Shown: positions 16,444 to 24,927 of the stretch, one piece after another
Layout: each line of letters begins with the position of its first letter
Position numbering within the stretch: the stretch's first letter is position 1
The notes under the pieces: model-generated
The model's database searches: none
Told to the model about the DNA's origin: nothing
Seen by the model: the letters and a program-made list of their open reading frames with translations, nothing else
Program-made: the position numbers and the translations under genes
Assembly (NCBI GenBank): GCA_021404565.1
Contig: JAAWWF010000002.1
Span: 372,001 to 436,000, forward strand
Origin: Roseivirga sp.
GTDB taxonomy: Bacteria; Bacteroidota; Bacteroidia; Cytophagales; Cyclobacteriaceae
Reading direction: 5' to 3'
DNA length: 64,000 nt

Positions 16444-17217
16444 TTGAGACCAATTATTGAGGTTTTAGAAGAGGACTATGAAATACCTCAGCTAGGGGTA
16501 AAGCGGAAGATTTCTGCCTTACTACCGGCCGATTATCATCAGAGCGATAAGATGTATCCGGTTCTCTACCTGCAAGATGGGCAAAACCTTTTTAATCCCC
16601 ATGCACCCTATGGCGACTGGGCCATAGATAAGTCACTCGAGGGGCTGGCAGTTCAGGGGATGACTGATCTGATTGTGATCGCCATCGATCATGGTGATGA
16701 GGAGCGCATTTATGAGTATTCTCCCTATTACAATCCCTTATTCGGAGATGGCAAGGGCAATCAGTACGTTTCTTTTCTTACTGATACGCTGGTGCCTTAT
16801 GTCAACAATCATTACCGGGTGTCTACCAGGAGACATGATACAGGGATAGGAGGTAGCTCCATGGGCGGTTTGATCAGCCTGTATGCCGGCCTGACCGCAC
16901 CAGCGACCTTCGGTAAGCTGATGGTATTTTCTCCAAGTTTGTGGATCTCACCGATGATCTACCATCATGCTGACCAATGTACGCTGATGGACGGAGACGC
17001 GCTGTACTTATATGCGGGTGGCATGGAGAGTAAAGCCCACATTCCTAACATCAAACGTCTGGATGGTATTATGGCTCCGAAATTCGATACCCTGACATTT
17101 GCACGATACAAATGTTCGGTCTACGAGCAGGGGCAACACGGGGAATATTATTGGGCTTATGAATTCCCCAAGGCAATTAAATGGCTATATTTCAACAAAG
17201 AGACACATGCAGTTTAG
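16444..17217 (+). CDS. alpha/beta-hydrolase-fold esterase (EstA/Fes-like)
   Basis: The 257-aa protein starts at TTG 16444; no upstream ATG is available and TAATTTCG at 16413-16420 could be its -7 element. The esterase-D-like fold shows YPVLYLQDGQNLFN, the nucleophile elbow GGSSMGG and a closing QHGEYYWAYEFPKAIKW with the catalytic His. There is no signal peptide. It is the first gene of the amidoligase neighbourhood and overlaps the aminopeptidase start by 11 nt, so the two are coupled. Two further esterases (29674 and 30563) lie at the other end of the cluster. It may cleave an ester or acyl bond of the cluster's product; the substrate is unknown. Confidence 0.85.
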   Translation: MRPIIEVLEEDYEIPQLGVKRKISALLPADYHQSDKMYPVLYLQDGQNLFNPHAPYGDWAIDKSLEGLAVQGMTDLIVIAIDHGDEERIYEYSPYYNPLFGDGKGNQYVSFLTDTLVPYVNNHYRVSTRRHDTGIGGSSMGGLISLYAGLTAPATFGKLMVFSPSLWISPMIYHHADQCTLMDGDALYLYAGGMESKAHIPNIKRLDGIMAPKFDTLTFARYKCSVYEQGQHGEYYWAYEFPKAIKWLYFNKETHAV

Positions 17218-18655
17218 AGCAGTAAAAAGCATAGCTAATCCATCAGTTATAGTATTGGGGTTCCCCAAGGGAACCGTGGATTTTGACCTGATCAAAGCGT
17301 ATACAGGATCAGTCAATCAACCTGATTTTCAGGGAAATTTTAAGCAGATCATGAGCCTGTATCACGTATCTGATCCGGTGAAAGTATACCTGGTGGGGCT
17401 GGGTGAAGAAAAGGATAAAGCAAAAGCTCATGACGCCTTTCGCTGGCTGGCGTATAAGCGCAAAAAGAACTGGGGAGCAGAGATGAGCATTGACTGCCGT
17501 CACCTGGACCAGGCCTACACCGAAGCCGCTGTTTTGGGTACGACCCTGGCTACTTATGATATTGGTACTTACAAGACGGAAGAAGAGGAACTACCTGCCT
17601 TTTATGACGATGACTTTATGTGTACCATCGTTTCGAAGGAGGACGTAACTGAGACCGTTCAGCGTGCAGAAGCTACGGCAGAATCTATGATGCAAATCAT
17701 GGCGCTGGTAGATGCTCCGGGAAATGTAAAAACACCCACTTTTCTGGCAGAATGGGCACAGAATTCGGCACAGACCTATGGTTATGACTTTGACGCCCTG
17801 GAATACGAAGAGCTGGTAGAGGAAGGTCTGGAGGCATTACTGGCAGTGGGTCAGGGAAGTCAACATCCGCCTGTGCTGATCAAGGTAGAGTATAAGCCTT
17901 ATGGCCTGACGGGTGATGCCCCTAAGATTGGACTGGTAGGAAAGGGAATCACTTTTGATACCGGTGGACTTTCCATTAAGCCAGCTAACAACATGCACTA
18001 TATGAAGAGCGATATGGGCGGTGCAGCTGCTGTGCTGGGAGCGGTGGAGCTCGCGGCTAAGCTTAAGCTTCCCGTACACCTGGTTGGCCTTGTGGCTTCT
18101 GCTGAGAATGCAGTGGATGCCAATAGTGTAAAGCCGGGGGATGTGATTGGCTCATATTCCGGTAAGACGATAGAAGTGATCGATACAGATGCCGAAGGTC
18201 GACTGGTGCTGGCCGATGCGCTTAGCTATATGGTGCGTAACCATGCACCAGATTATATGATTGACCTGGCCACTTTAACAGGTAGCTCGGTTATGACCCT
18301 GGGCTATTCGGCCGGAGCGATGTTTACACATGATGATGAGCTGGCCTCGCTGGTATCGGCCTGTGGAGATGAGCGGCATGAGCGTGTTTGGAGATTACCG
18401 CTTTACGATGACTTTAAGGCCGATATCCACTCTGATATAGCGGATGTGCGAAACTACAGTGGTAAGCCACTGGCCGGAGCGATTACAGCGGCTACCTTTT
18501 TGGAGGCTTTTGTAGAAGAACATAAACACTGGATGCACCTGGATATTGCAGGGGTTGCCTTCGGTGATAGTCCTTACTCTAAAATGAAGAGCGCCAGTGG
18601 ATATGGGGTACGATTGCTGTATGAGGTGATAAACAGATTGATCAAAAAATCTTAG
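17207..18655 (+). CDS. M17 leucyl aminopeptidase
   Basis: The 482-aa peptidase starts at ATG 17207 inside the end of the esterase gene. The N-terminal macrodomain-like region (to about 170) is followed by the catalytic domain with two metals: Lys246, Asp251 (KGITFDTGG), Asp269 (MKSDMGG), Asp328 and Glu330. The signature NTDAEGRL appears as DTDAEGRL (326-333), a conservative change at the first position. M17 enzymes form hexamers and trim N-terminal residues or split Cys-Gly dipeptides. Its coupling to an esterase and closeness to peptide-type ligases suggest processing or recycling of a peptide product. Confidence 0.93.
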   Translation: MQFRAVKSIANPSVIVLGFPKGTVDFDLIKAYTGSVNQPDFQGNFKQIMSLYHVSDPVKVYLVGLGEEKDKAKAHDAFRWLAYKRKKNWGAEMSIDCRHLDQAYTEAAVLGTTLATYDIGTYKTEEEELPAFYDDDFMCTIVSKEDVTETVQRAEATAESMMQIMALVDAPGNVKTPTFLAEWAQNSAQTYGYDFDALEYEELVEEGLEALLAVGQGSQHPPVLIKVEYKPYGLTGDAPKIGLVGKGITFDTGGLSIKPANNMHYMKSDMGGAAAVLGAVELAAKLKLPVHLVGLVASAENAVDANSVKPGDVIGSYSGKTIEVIDTDAEGRLVLADALSYMVRNHAPDYMIDLATLTGSSVMTLGYSAGAMFTHDDELASLVSACGDERHERVWRLPLYDDFKADIHSDIADVRNYSGKPLAGAITAATFLEAFVEEHKHWMHLDIAGVAFGDSPYSKMKSASGYGVRLLYEVINRLIKKS

Positions 18656-18672
18656 TAAAATATTCCAGGAAA

Positions 18673-18742
18673 GTCATTCTGAACTCGTTTCAGAATCCAG
18701 ATGATTCCCTAAATAAAGACCCTGAAACAAGTTCAGGGTGAC
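18673..18742. repeat. REP-like palindromic repeat
   Basis: GTCATTCTGAACTCGTTTCAGAATC (18673-18697) is followed 20 nt later by an inverted relative, GACCCTGAAAC...TTCAGGGTGAC (18718-18742). Both halves recur at 29609-29665. This is the widespread GTCA-CTGAACTTGTTTCAG intergenic repeat type. It lies between the aminopeptidase and the ATP-grasp gene. Confidence 0.8.
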
Positions 18743-18783
18743 GTTTTAAGGACTATTGATGTCCTGACTTGAAAACCAATCAC

Positions 18784-19983
18784 ATGTCAAATCGAAGACT
18801 AAACTTCCTTTGCGTTTCAACCTTTTTTAAAGGAGAGGACTTTCTGAAGGCCTGTAAGGCCCAGGGCAACAATGTATACCTGCTTACTAAAAAAGAGCTG
18901 GAACATGAGGATTGGCCTTATGACTGTATCGAGGAGACTTTCTACATTGATGACTGGAATGATGATGACGTTATCAATGGCATCGCCTATAAATTCCGTT
19001 CTATCAACTTTGATCGCTTTGTAGCGTTGGACGACTTTGATGTAGAGAAGGCAACCATGCTGCGCGAGCACTTCCGTATGCCAGGCATGGGGCAAACCAC
19101 GGGCCGCTATTTCCGTGACAAGCTGGCTATGCGTATTCAGGCGCAGGATTCTAAGATCAATGTACCTGCTTTTACAGCTTTGTTTAATGACGATGCTATC
19201 AACCTGTTTGCAGATACAGTTCCGACTCCCTGGCTGATCAAACCACGTTCTGAGGCCTCAGCAACGGGAATTAAGAAGATCCACTCAAAAGATGAGTTGT
19301 GGGAGGTAGTGCACAGTCTGGGAGATGACCGCCATAAATATCTCGTTGAGCGTTTTGCCCCGGGGGATGTATATCATGTGGACTCACTTAACTATGAGAA
19401 AAAAGTACTCTTTACACGCGTAAGCCAGTATCTGGATACACCCTTTGAGGTAGCGCATGGTGGAGGCATCTTTCGCTCGCACACCGTGGCCTTTAACCTG
19501 AAGGATGACAAAGAACTTAAAAAGATGAACAGGCGTGTGATGAAGGCTTTCGGCATGAAAGATGGCGCTTCCCATACGGAATTTATCAAATCGCATGAGA
19601 CGGGTGAATACTTCTTTTTAGAGACCAGTAGCAGGGTAGGAGGTGCCAACCTTGCCGAGATGGTAGAGGCTTCTTCGCAGATCAACCTTTGGGGAGAGTG
19701 GGCGAAAATAGAAGATGCTGTACTCAAAAGCTACGCTTACGAGCTTCCTGAAGTAAATGATAAATATGCCGGAATTGTGGTGTCACTCAGTCGTTTTGAG
19801 CATCCTGATACCTCCAGCTTTACCGATGCTGAGATTGTCTGGCGCATGAACAAGCCCTGGCACATTGGGCTCATTGTAGTAGCTGATACCCGTGAGCGCG
19901 TATTGGAACTACTGGACGCTTATACTCATCGCATCAGTAATGAATTCCATGCCAGTGCTCCGGCACCGGATGCGAGTGTTTAG
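18784..19983 (+). CDS. ATP-grasp domain protein, carbamoyl-phosphate-synthase-like
   Basis: The 399-aa protein starts at ATG 18784 (MSNRRLNFLCV). A Rossmann-like pre-ATP-grasp domain (to about 100, with FVALDDFDVEKA) precedes the ATP-grasp fold: TPWLIKPRSEASATGIKK (nucleotide-binding Lys and Gly loop), KYLVERFAPGDVYHVD, and FFLETSSRVGGA, the Glu-x-Ser-x-Arg-x-Gly-Gly metal/phosphate site. The enzyme should activate a carboxylate as acyl phosphate and join it to an amine or thiol. The substrates are unknown. It is one of three ATP-grasp proteins in this neighbourhood and the only one on the plus strand. Confidence 0.87.
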   Translation: MSNRRLNFLCVSTFFKGEDFLKACKAQGNNVYLLTKKELEHEDWPYDCIEETFYIDDWNDDDVINGIAYKFRSINFDRFVALDDFDVEKATMLREHFRMPGMGQTTGRYFRDKLAMRIQAQDSKINVPAFTALFNDDAINLFADTVPTPWLIKPRSEASATGIKKIHSKDELWEVVHSLGDDRHKYLVERFAPGDVYHVDSLNYEKKVLFTRVSQYLDTPFEVAHGGGIFRSHTVAFNLKDDKELKKMNRRVMKAFGMKDGASHTEFIKSHETGEYFFLETSSRVGGANLAEMVEASSQINLWGEWAKIEDAVLKSYAYELPEVNDKYAGIVVSLSRFEHPDTSSFTDAEIVWRMNKPWHIGLIVVADTRERVLELLDAYTHRISNEFHASAPAPDASV

Positions 19984-19993
19984 TTAATCTATC

Positions 19994-20155
19994 GTCACTG
20001 CGAGCGCAGCGCGGCAGTCTTTGCTTAGCTGGTATGGCGCTGAATTAATACACGAACCTTTCCGGAAGATTGCCGCCATCATTGACTGACTATTGTCAAT
20101 CAATTCTTTCTCAATGACGTTCCTTATCGTCATTACGAGAGAAACGAAGTAATCC
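19994..20155. repeat. GTCATTGCGAG-type dispersed repeats
   Basis: GTCACTGCGAGCGCAGCG...GCAGTC at 19994-20019 and GTCATTACGAGAGAAACG...AATCC at 20129-20155 are two members of the common GTCATTGCGAGCGAAGCGAAGCAATC family. Between them lie ATTGCCGCC and TTGACTGAC...GTCAATCAA. There is no gene in 19984-20311. Confidence 0.7.
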
Positions 20156-20245
20156 TGTAGTCGCGAATACTGGACTTAGTAAATCCGCCAATAAGCCAGC
20201 ACCGAATAGCTCTGGCTTGTTGAAGTTGAAAAAGTAGGGAAGATA

Positions 20246-20283
20246 GAAAAAAGGCTCATTACGAATGTAAAGGCCCTTTTTTC
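20246..20283 (-). terminator. terminator of the DJ-1/TPR gene
   Basis: On the minus strand GAAAAAAGG (20283-20275) pairs with CCTTTTTTC (20254-20246), giving a hairpin that ends in a T-run 29 nt beyond the stop at 20312. Confidence 0.7.
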
Positions 20284-20311
20284 AATTGATCTTATATACT
20301 TTGGAGTAATG

Positions 20312-21448
20312 TTATTCCTTAATTTCCTTTTTAAGCTTCTGAGCTGACTCTGAGTCGGGTTCCAGAGACAAACTCTTTTCGATAGAGGCCATGGCCTGCT
20401 TTTGTTTGCCCTGCTTATGATAAACCCCGGCCAGGGCTTCATGGCTTTTGGCACTATTGGGAAAAATCTCAGTAGCGAACTCAAGCAGAGCGACTCCTTT
20501 GCTCTCGGCCATCTCACCCAAATACCCTTTAGCGGCATACATAGAATAACTCTGGAAAAGTTCGGCATCCAGTTGGTTAGTGGCCAAATGTGCTTTGTAG
20601 AACCTTTTGGCCTTTTTACTGTTTTCCATGATGATGGCTTTTGCCACAGCCAGGGTATAGCTCATATCATCCCAGTTCCTTTGTGGAGGTGTTTTTCCCA
20701 GGAGTTTTACCATTTCTTCGGCTACAGAATAAGTCGAGTTGGGGTTCTGACCAGTTACCAATCTTTCGTCTACAACAGCCTGGTCCAGCATGGCCGGTGC
20801 TTCTTTGAAATCGGCACCCAGGCTTGTCAGTCTTTCCTGAAGCATAAAGGGTAAGAACTTGGCTGTTTTAGAGAAGAGCTTCTCCTCCATATCAGTAAAG
20901 GAGCTGATCTGCTTGCCCTCAATGAGCGTAGAGCCGTCAGAAAGCTTCACATTGATCAGGGCAGCCGGGCCATGGCATACAGCGCCTACCGTTCCATTAT
21001 TCTCATAGATTTCAGCGGTGAGCTTGGCCATGGCTTTATTGTCAGGGAAGTCCCACATGGTTTTTCCACCTGCAAAGTAGATGGCACTGTAGTCAGCGGC
21101 TTTTACCTGTGAGGGAGCTAGTGTGTTCTTCAGTTTACTTACATTCCCGAGGTTCGAGAGAAACTCTTTGTTTACCGGCTTCATTTTTTCCTCCGGTTCA
21201 GCATAGGTCATGCCGCCTTTTGGACTCATAAAGTCCACTTCAAAACCACTTTCGGCAAACACCTTATAAGCTTCGGCTACTTCTGAAAGCTCATAACCTC
21301 CGGCAACCAGGGTGTCTTTACCGGAAATGTTGGCTTTCACCTCTTTGTTATTGGTGACTACAATTAAGATTTTTTCTTGTGCTGTAAGGCGAGCTGTTAC
21401 TGTGATAAACAACAGCATAAGCAGGGATAAATACTTTGTTCTTTTCAT
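20312..21448 (-). CDS. secreted DJ-1/PfpI-like protein with TPR tail
   Basis: The 378-aa protein has a signal peptide (MKRTKYLSLLMLLF...LTAQ), a DJ-1/Hsp31-type domain and C-terminal TPR repeats. The reactive cysteine sits in the nucleophile elbow GAVCHGPAAL, with the preceding Glu-type region near SEVAEAYKVF. Hsp31-type proteins act as glyoxalases or chaperones in the cytoplasm, so export here is notable. From about 265 on, two or more TPR units are visible (AKSHEALAGVYHKQGKQKQA, IEKSLSLEPDSESAQ). The gene lies inside the segment that splits the amidoligase cluster and shows no functional link to it. The biochemical activity is not predictable. Confidence 0.85.
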   Translation of the reverse strand: MKRTKYLSLLMLLFITVTARLTAQEKILIVVTNNKEVKANISGKDTLVAGGYELSEVAEAYKVFAESGFEVDFMSPKGGMTYAEPEEKMKPVNKEFLSNLGNVSKLKNTLAPSQVKAADYSAIYFAGGKTMWDFPDNKAMAKLTAEIYENNGTVGAVCHGPAALINVKLSDGSTLIEGKQISSFTDMEEKLFSKTAKFLPFMLQERLTSLGADFKEAPAMLDQAVVDERLVTGQNPNSTYSVAEEMVKLLGKTPPQRNWDDMSYTLAVAKAIIMENSKKAKRFYKAHLATNQLDAELFQSYSMYAAKGYLGEMAESKGVALLEFATEIFPNSAKSHEALAGVYHKQGKQKQAMASIEKSLSLEPDSESAQKLKKEIKE

Positions 21449-21727
21449 GATTAATTTGTTTTACAATAAATTTTGAGTGACCTGTTTAACTATTTAATTC
21501 AGGGCAAATCAATCACGTTTTATGCTTGAAATCTACCTGTTTTATAATCCTGCAAGACTATTTTTGAGTTATTTTAAATTGATAGTCAGTGAGTTAGGCT
21601 AAGTTGTGAGTGATGGTTTGGAAAAGCTGCAGTTGGAGCTCAGACTTTCACTTACAGGATTTTGCCTCACGATTTATTCCTGAGTCTGAGTTCGAATATC
21701 CCCACCTAAAGGTGGTAGGGCGTACCA

Positions 21728-21789
21728 TCCCGAGGCTTCGGGACAACCGACTTGCATTTTGCACCGTTATCGGTCTGGCCGTCCTCTTG
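21728..21789. repeat. dispersed composite intergenic repeat, copy C
   Basis: CCCGAGGCTTCGGG hairpin (21730-21743) is followed by the 45-nt module at 21743-21787 (CTTGCATTTTGCACCG, TCGGTCTGGCC). It matches copies at 2764 and 15956. Elsewhere in 21449-21869 I see only AT-rich leader sequence of the DJ-1 gene and no small gene. Confidence 0.6.
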
Positions 21790-21869
21790 TAGGGCAATGT
21801 CGTAGGCAAAACGTACAACATAATGAGTTCTCCCTGCAAGCTCGGGTATTGATCCATCTCGTTCAACAC

Positions 21870-22913
21870 TCAGGAGGTAACACCCACCTGCTCCTTGCGG
21901 TATTGAGAGGGTGTTTTTTGCAAGACTTTCTTGAAGGAGGTATTAAAAGCAGAAAGACTGTTGAAACCAGAATCGAAGGCAATGGAAGCAATGGTGAGGT
22001 GGGATTTCTCTTGCCTTTCCAGCATTTCCTGGGCGGCTTTTACCCGGTAGCCATTGAGGTATTGCTGAAAGTTCTGCCCGAAATTCTCGTTCACTGCCTG
22101 GGAGAGTACGTGGGGGGTAGTATTCAGCTCTGTAGCCACCATGGGTAGCTTCAAGTCAGGATTCAGAAATCTCTTTTCCTCCTTAATATGCGCTTCGAGC
22201 TTCGATATTACCTGCAGTGAGGCTGTATTATCCAGTCTTGAGTTTTGGTATTTCTTTTCTTCCGGCTTGTGCACCTTTTTTATAATGGCCCAGAAGCTCA
22301 AAGGATAAATGACCAGTGAGTAGGTAATGGGGCCAGCGATATAGGGAACAATTTCATCGAGCAGAAACATAAAGTACGAAAGCCAGATAAAGGCCATTCC
22401 CAGGTGAATGTAATTGATCCATTTTCCAGCCGATTGATTGTTGCTGATGGGATTGGATCGCCTGAATTTCCTCTGCCAGGCAAAGGAAATAATGATATAA
22501 GCCAGAAAGTGCAGGTAGATAAATAGAATGCCAAATGGCATATAGAACGTCTTATCCACAATGCCCAGGCTGGTCAATGTCAGAAATAGGATAAAGGGAA
22601 CAGCGTGTAACAGGTGTTTCCTGGCAAGCTTAAAGTCATTCTCCAATAGACTTCTTACATACAAAAAGAAGAGGGGACCAAAAGAAAGGATCAAAGTCAG
22701 GCCCAGCATCACGAGCATGATATCGAGATCTGAGGTAAAATAAAGAAAGATAGACTTACTGATTCTCAGCCCAAATACTGCCAACAGAGCCCCCAAGAGC
22801 TTATTAGGCAGTGAATTCGCAGTTGCACCAACCATGAGGTAGGTACCCAATGAGATGCCATGAAAAACACCAAGACCACAGATGGCTAATATGAGTATAT
22901 GTTCTGCTAACAT
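21870..22913 (-). CDS. membrane-anchored AraC family regulator (7TM-HTH)
   Basis: The 347-aa protein has an N-terminal half of about seven membrane helices (AEHILILAICGLGVFHGISLG at the start) and a C-terminal AraC domain. The DNA-binding part shows the first helix-turn-helix (PMVATELNTTPHVLSQAVNE), YRVKAAQEML, and the second (TIASIAFDSGFNSLSAFNTSFKKVLQKTPSQYRK). This architecture is typical of Bacteroidota regulators that sense at the membrane. The target is unknown. It lies within the segment that interrupts the amidoligase cluster. The 481 nt upstream (22914-23394) hold no gene; a 68-codon frame at 23075-23281 has no protein-like pattern. Confidence 0.88.
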   Translation of the reverse strand: MLAEHILILAICGLGVFHGISLGTYLMVGATANSLPNKLLGALLAVFGLRISKSIFLYFTSDLDIMLVMLGLTLILSFGPLFFLYVRSLLENDFKLARKHLLHAVPFILFLTLTSLGIVDKTFYMPFGILFIYLHFLAYIIISFAWQRKFRRSNPISNNQSAGKWINYIHLGMAFIWLSYFMFLLDEIVPYIAGPITYSLVIYPLSFWAIIKKVHKPEEKKYQNSRLDNTASLQVISKLEAHIKEEKRFLNPDLKLPMVATELNTTPHVLSQAVNENFGQNFQQYLNGYRVKAAQEMLERQEKSHLTIASIAFDSGFNSLSAFNTSFKKVLQKTPSQYRKEQVGVTS

Positions 22914-23300
22914 GCTGTAATAAATGAAGGCTTACCTCAAACCAGGCCTCCGGCAATTGCTACTGACCTGAATGACGAATAAAAAGCTAAAAGGTCAACA
23001 AGGTTGTGGCAAATTAGTACTGAATAGTTGGCTTAACTATTGTGCGAGACATCTCGCCTAAACATACGCTGTAAATGGTAATGGTTATAAAAAATACCAT
23101 CGCAGGAGAGGCTTGTCTCAATAGCGTTTCCAATCGTCTTCCCGAATGTAGGATGACGAACAGGAACATCATTGACAGAGAAAGGAGGCCGGCCAGTAGC
23201 AGACAGACAATCTTAGAGTCGCTTGCTCTGTACTACACTGAGCTGTTCTGGCAAAGAAATGTTAAGGCCTTAAGGGTTTGATAAATCTCTTGGAAAAAAT

Positions 23301-23339
23301 AAACCCTATCACTTTAGACATACCAAAGTGATAGGGTTT
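23301..23339. terminator. 15-bp-stem terminator
   Basis: AAACCCTATCACTTT (23301-23315) is the exact reverse complement of AAAGTGATAGGGTTT (23325-23339), with a 9-nt loop. It is 55 nt past the stop of the minus-strand gene at 23395. A and T runs on both sides make it bidirectional. Confidence 0.85.
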
Positions 23340-23394
23340 TCAAAACCGACTACCTGTTCATCCATACAGAAGTAGCCAATTCATGAGTTATGGT

Positions 23395-24084
23395 TTAATT
23401 ATCGTCAAAGCCAACATAGTCACAAATACCGTCTCCGTCTTCATCGCCACCTATACCACAAGGGTCGATGCCAGGGCCGGTACTTGTTGATATATAACAA
23501 TTGTGAGCGGTGGGCTCGGTATGTCTGAGCTCGAAGTTACCCTGGATATCTTGTGCACCTGACGCCCAGCTATCAAATACAGAAAGGATTTTTACTTTAA
23601 CCTTTTTATACTTTCTGGTAGCACTGCCAAATACCGACACCAACTGCGATTGTGTCTGTCCTGCAGGAATGGTCACTATAACCGTTTCCACTATCGTATC
23701 TGATGGTGGCGTAGGGTAGTCACCCAGGGGGATTGGGTTTCCCGCCTGATCATAAAGGATGCCATCGTCAATAATGGCTACATGCACAATCCTGTCATAA
23801 CCCTGGGTTTTATTACCGGTAACTCTCACGCCATAGGCGGTTCCCTGGGCACCATTGTGAAGGTTAAAACAAGTACCTGTGGGTACCAGGTGTGTAAGCA
23901 GGTAACCACCTGCTCCGGGGCCAGTTCCCGGATCAGGTAAGCCCAGGTGCCCCATATCAGAAGCTTGTTGGTCAATCTGCATTGACTCAAAAGGTTCTTC
24001 ACCACTACAGGCGGCTACAAATACAATAAGTGAGAGCAACATGGCTCTCAGAAACATCTGATTCTTAAAGTTTAATTTTGACAT
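23395..24084 (-). CDS. lipoprotein of unknown function
   Basis: The 229-aa product has a lipoprotein signal (MLLSLIVFVAAC, Cys at about residue 26). The middle contains a Thr/Val-rich region that looks like an all-beta domain (THLVPTGTCFNLHNGAQGTAYGVRV, VTIPAGQTQSQLVSVFGSA). The C-terminus has GGDEDGDGICDYVGFDDN, a Ca-binding loop pattern DxDGDGxxD. I do not recognise the family. The protein is probably anchored at the outer membrane or cell surface. It is transcribed alone, with an AT-rich leader upstream and a strong terminator downstream. Confidence 0.7.
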   Translation of the reverse strand: MSKLNFKNQMFLRAMLLSLIVFVAACSGEEPFESMQIDQQASDMGHLGLPDPGTGPGAGGYLLTHLVPTGTCFNLHNGAQGTAYGVRVTGNKTQGYDRIVHVAIIDDGILYDQAGNPIPLGDYPTPPSDTIVETVIVTIPAGQTQSQLVSVFGSATRKYKKVKVKILSVFDSWASGAQDIQGNFELRHTEPTAHNCYISTSTGPGIDPCGIGGDEDGDGICDYVGFDDN

Positions 24085-24599
24085 TTTAATTTTTGTTTAA
24101 TGAATGAACTCTATTACCGGAGATGGGTCATGGGCCATTAGAATAGCAATTACGCTGCCCTGCAATGACTTTCTCCAAAATTGAATAACGGATGAATTAT
24201 TCGTTTCAAACGTATCCGTTTTGATCTATTAGTCAAACCGGATAAGGTTGAACTTGTTATTGATGTTTTATTAAATAATTTGATAGTAATTATTTGAATT
24301 ATTTATGAAATGATTTTTGACACTGTCTTAATTTATGCTCGCCTGATTTGATAATCGAAATCAATTTATGCCGGAATGGAATTAACACTTGTTTAAAAAG
24401 TGGATTGTCCGCAGACTTGTTCGAGGCTATCGTTTTTTCAAGAGACACTTCGCCTATACGGTATCAGGGTACTTTTCATATTGATTGAACGCTTTTATGT
24501 TCAGTGTCATTTTTAAATTAAAGGTCATCAAGGTTCATCCATTAAAATTTTTAGTGCATGATCCGGGTTTAAGCTAATAATGTCTCTGGAGTAGCGCTC
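24085..24599. other. gene-free AT-rich stretch
   Basis: This is the leader of the lipoprotein gene followed by about 400 nt without reading frames or recognisable sites. The only structure seen is a 7-bp inverted repeat AACGGAT (24187-24193) / ATCCGTT (24214-24220). Confidence 0.5.
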
Positions 24600-24824
24600 T
24601 CAGATTGTAAGAGCAAAATGGGGAAGGTGCTTATACTCGATCCAGAAATCGATAATACTCAAGAAAACCATTTCTGCAAGAGCGATCGTATAAGGGTCAA
24701 TACCAGCGTATTTATTGGCCAATGAGAAAACCTGAGCATAGGCAAACCCGTTGGGGTTATAATCGGTTCGTCCGCTGGGGCTATTGACAGTTGGTCCCCA
24801 TGGGACCGTTTTTGAGATTAAGGT
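24600..24824 (-). pseudogene. 3' remnant of an unrecognised gene
   Basis: On the minus strand a frame without stops runs from just after a TAA at 24825-24827 to a TGA at 24600-24602. It has protein-like composition: TVPWGPTVNSPSGRTDYNP, NGFAYAQVFSLANKYAGID, PYTIALAEMVFLSIIDFW, IEYKHLPHFALTI. The only ATG lies near the end, so this looks like the C-terminal part of a gene whose front was lost. It is directly downstream of, and on the same strand as, the ATP-grasp gene at 24928. It could therefore be the last gene of the minus-strand amidoligase operon, cut off at the junction with the intervening segment. Confidence 0.45.
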
Positions 24825-24927
24825 TTAAGGGAAATGGCTTCGGATGCTTTTTACACATCATCAAAAAGCCGTAGCATAAGCGAGATATCTCGCATAGTAG
24901 TCGAAATATCTAGCCTATCGAGGGTGC

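Noticed and set aside
21684-21705. tRNA-like T-loop GAGTTCGAATATCCC
   Set aside because: No acceptor, D or anticodon arms can be built around it; it belongs to the flank of a dispersed repeat.
23075-23281. 68-codon frame after the AraC gene
   Set aside because: No recognisable motif, no ribosome site, atypical residue mix; treated as non-coding.
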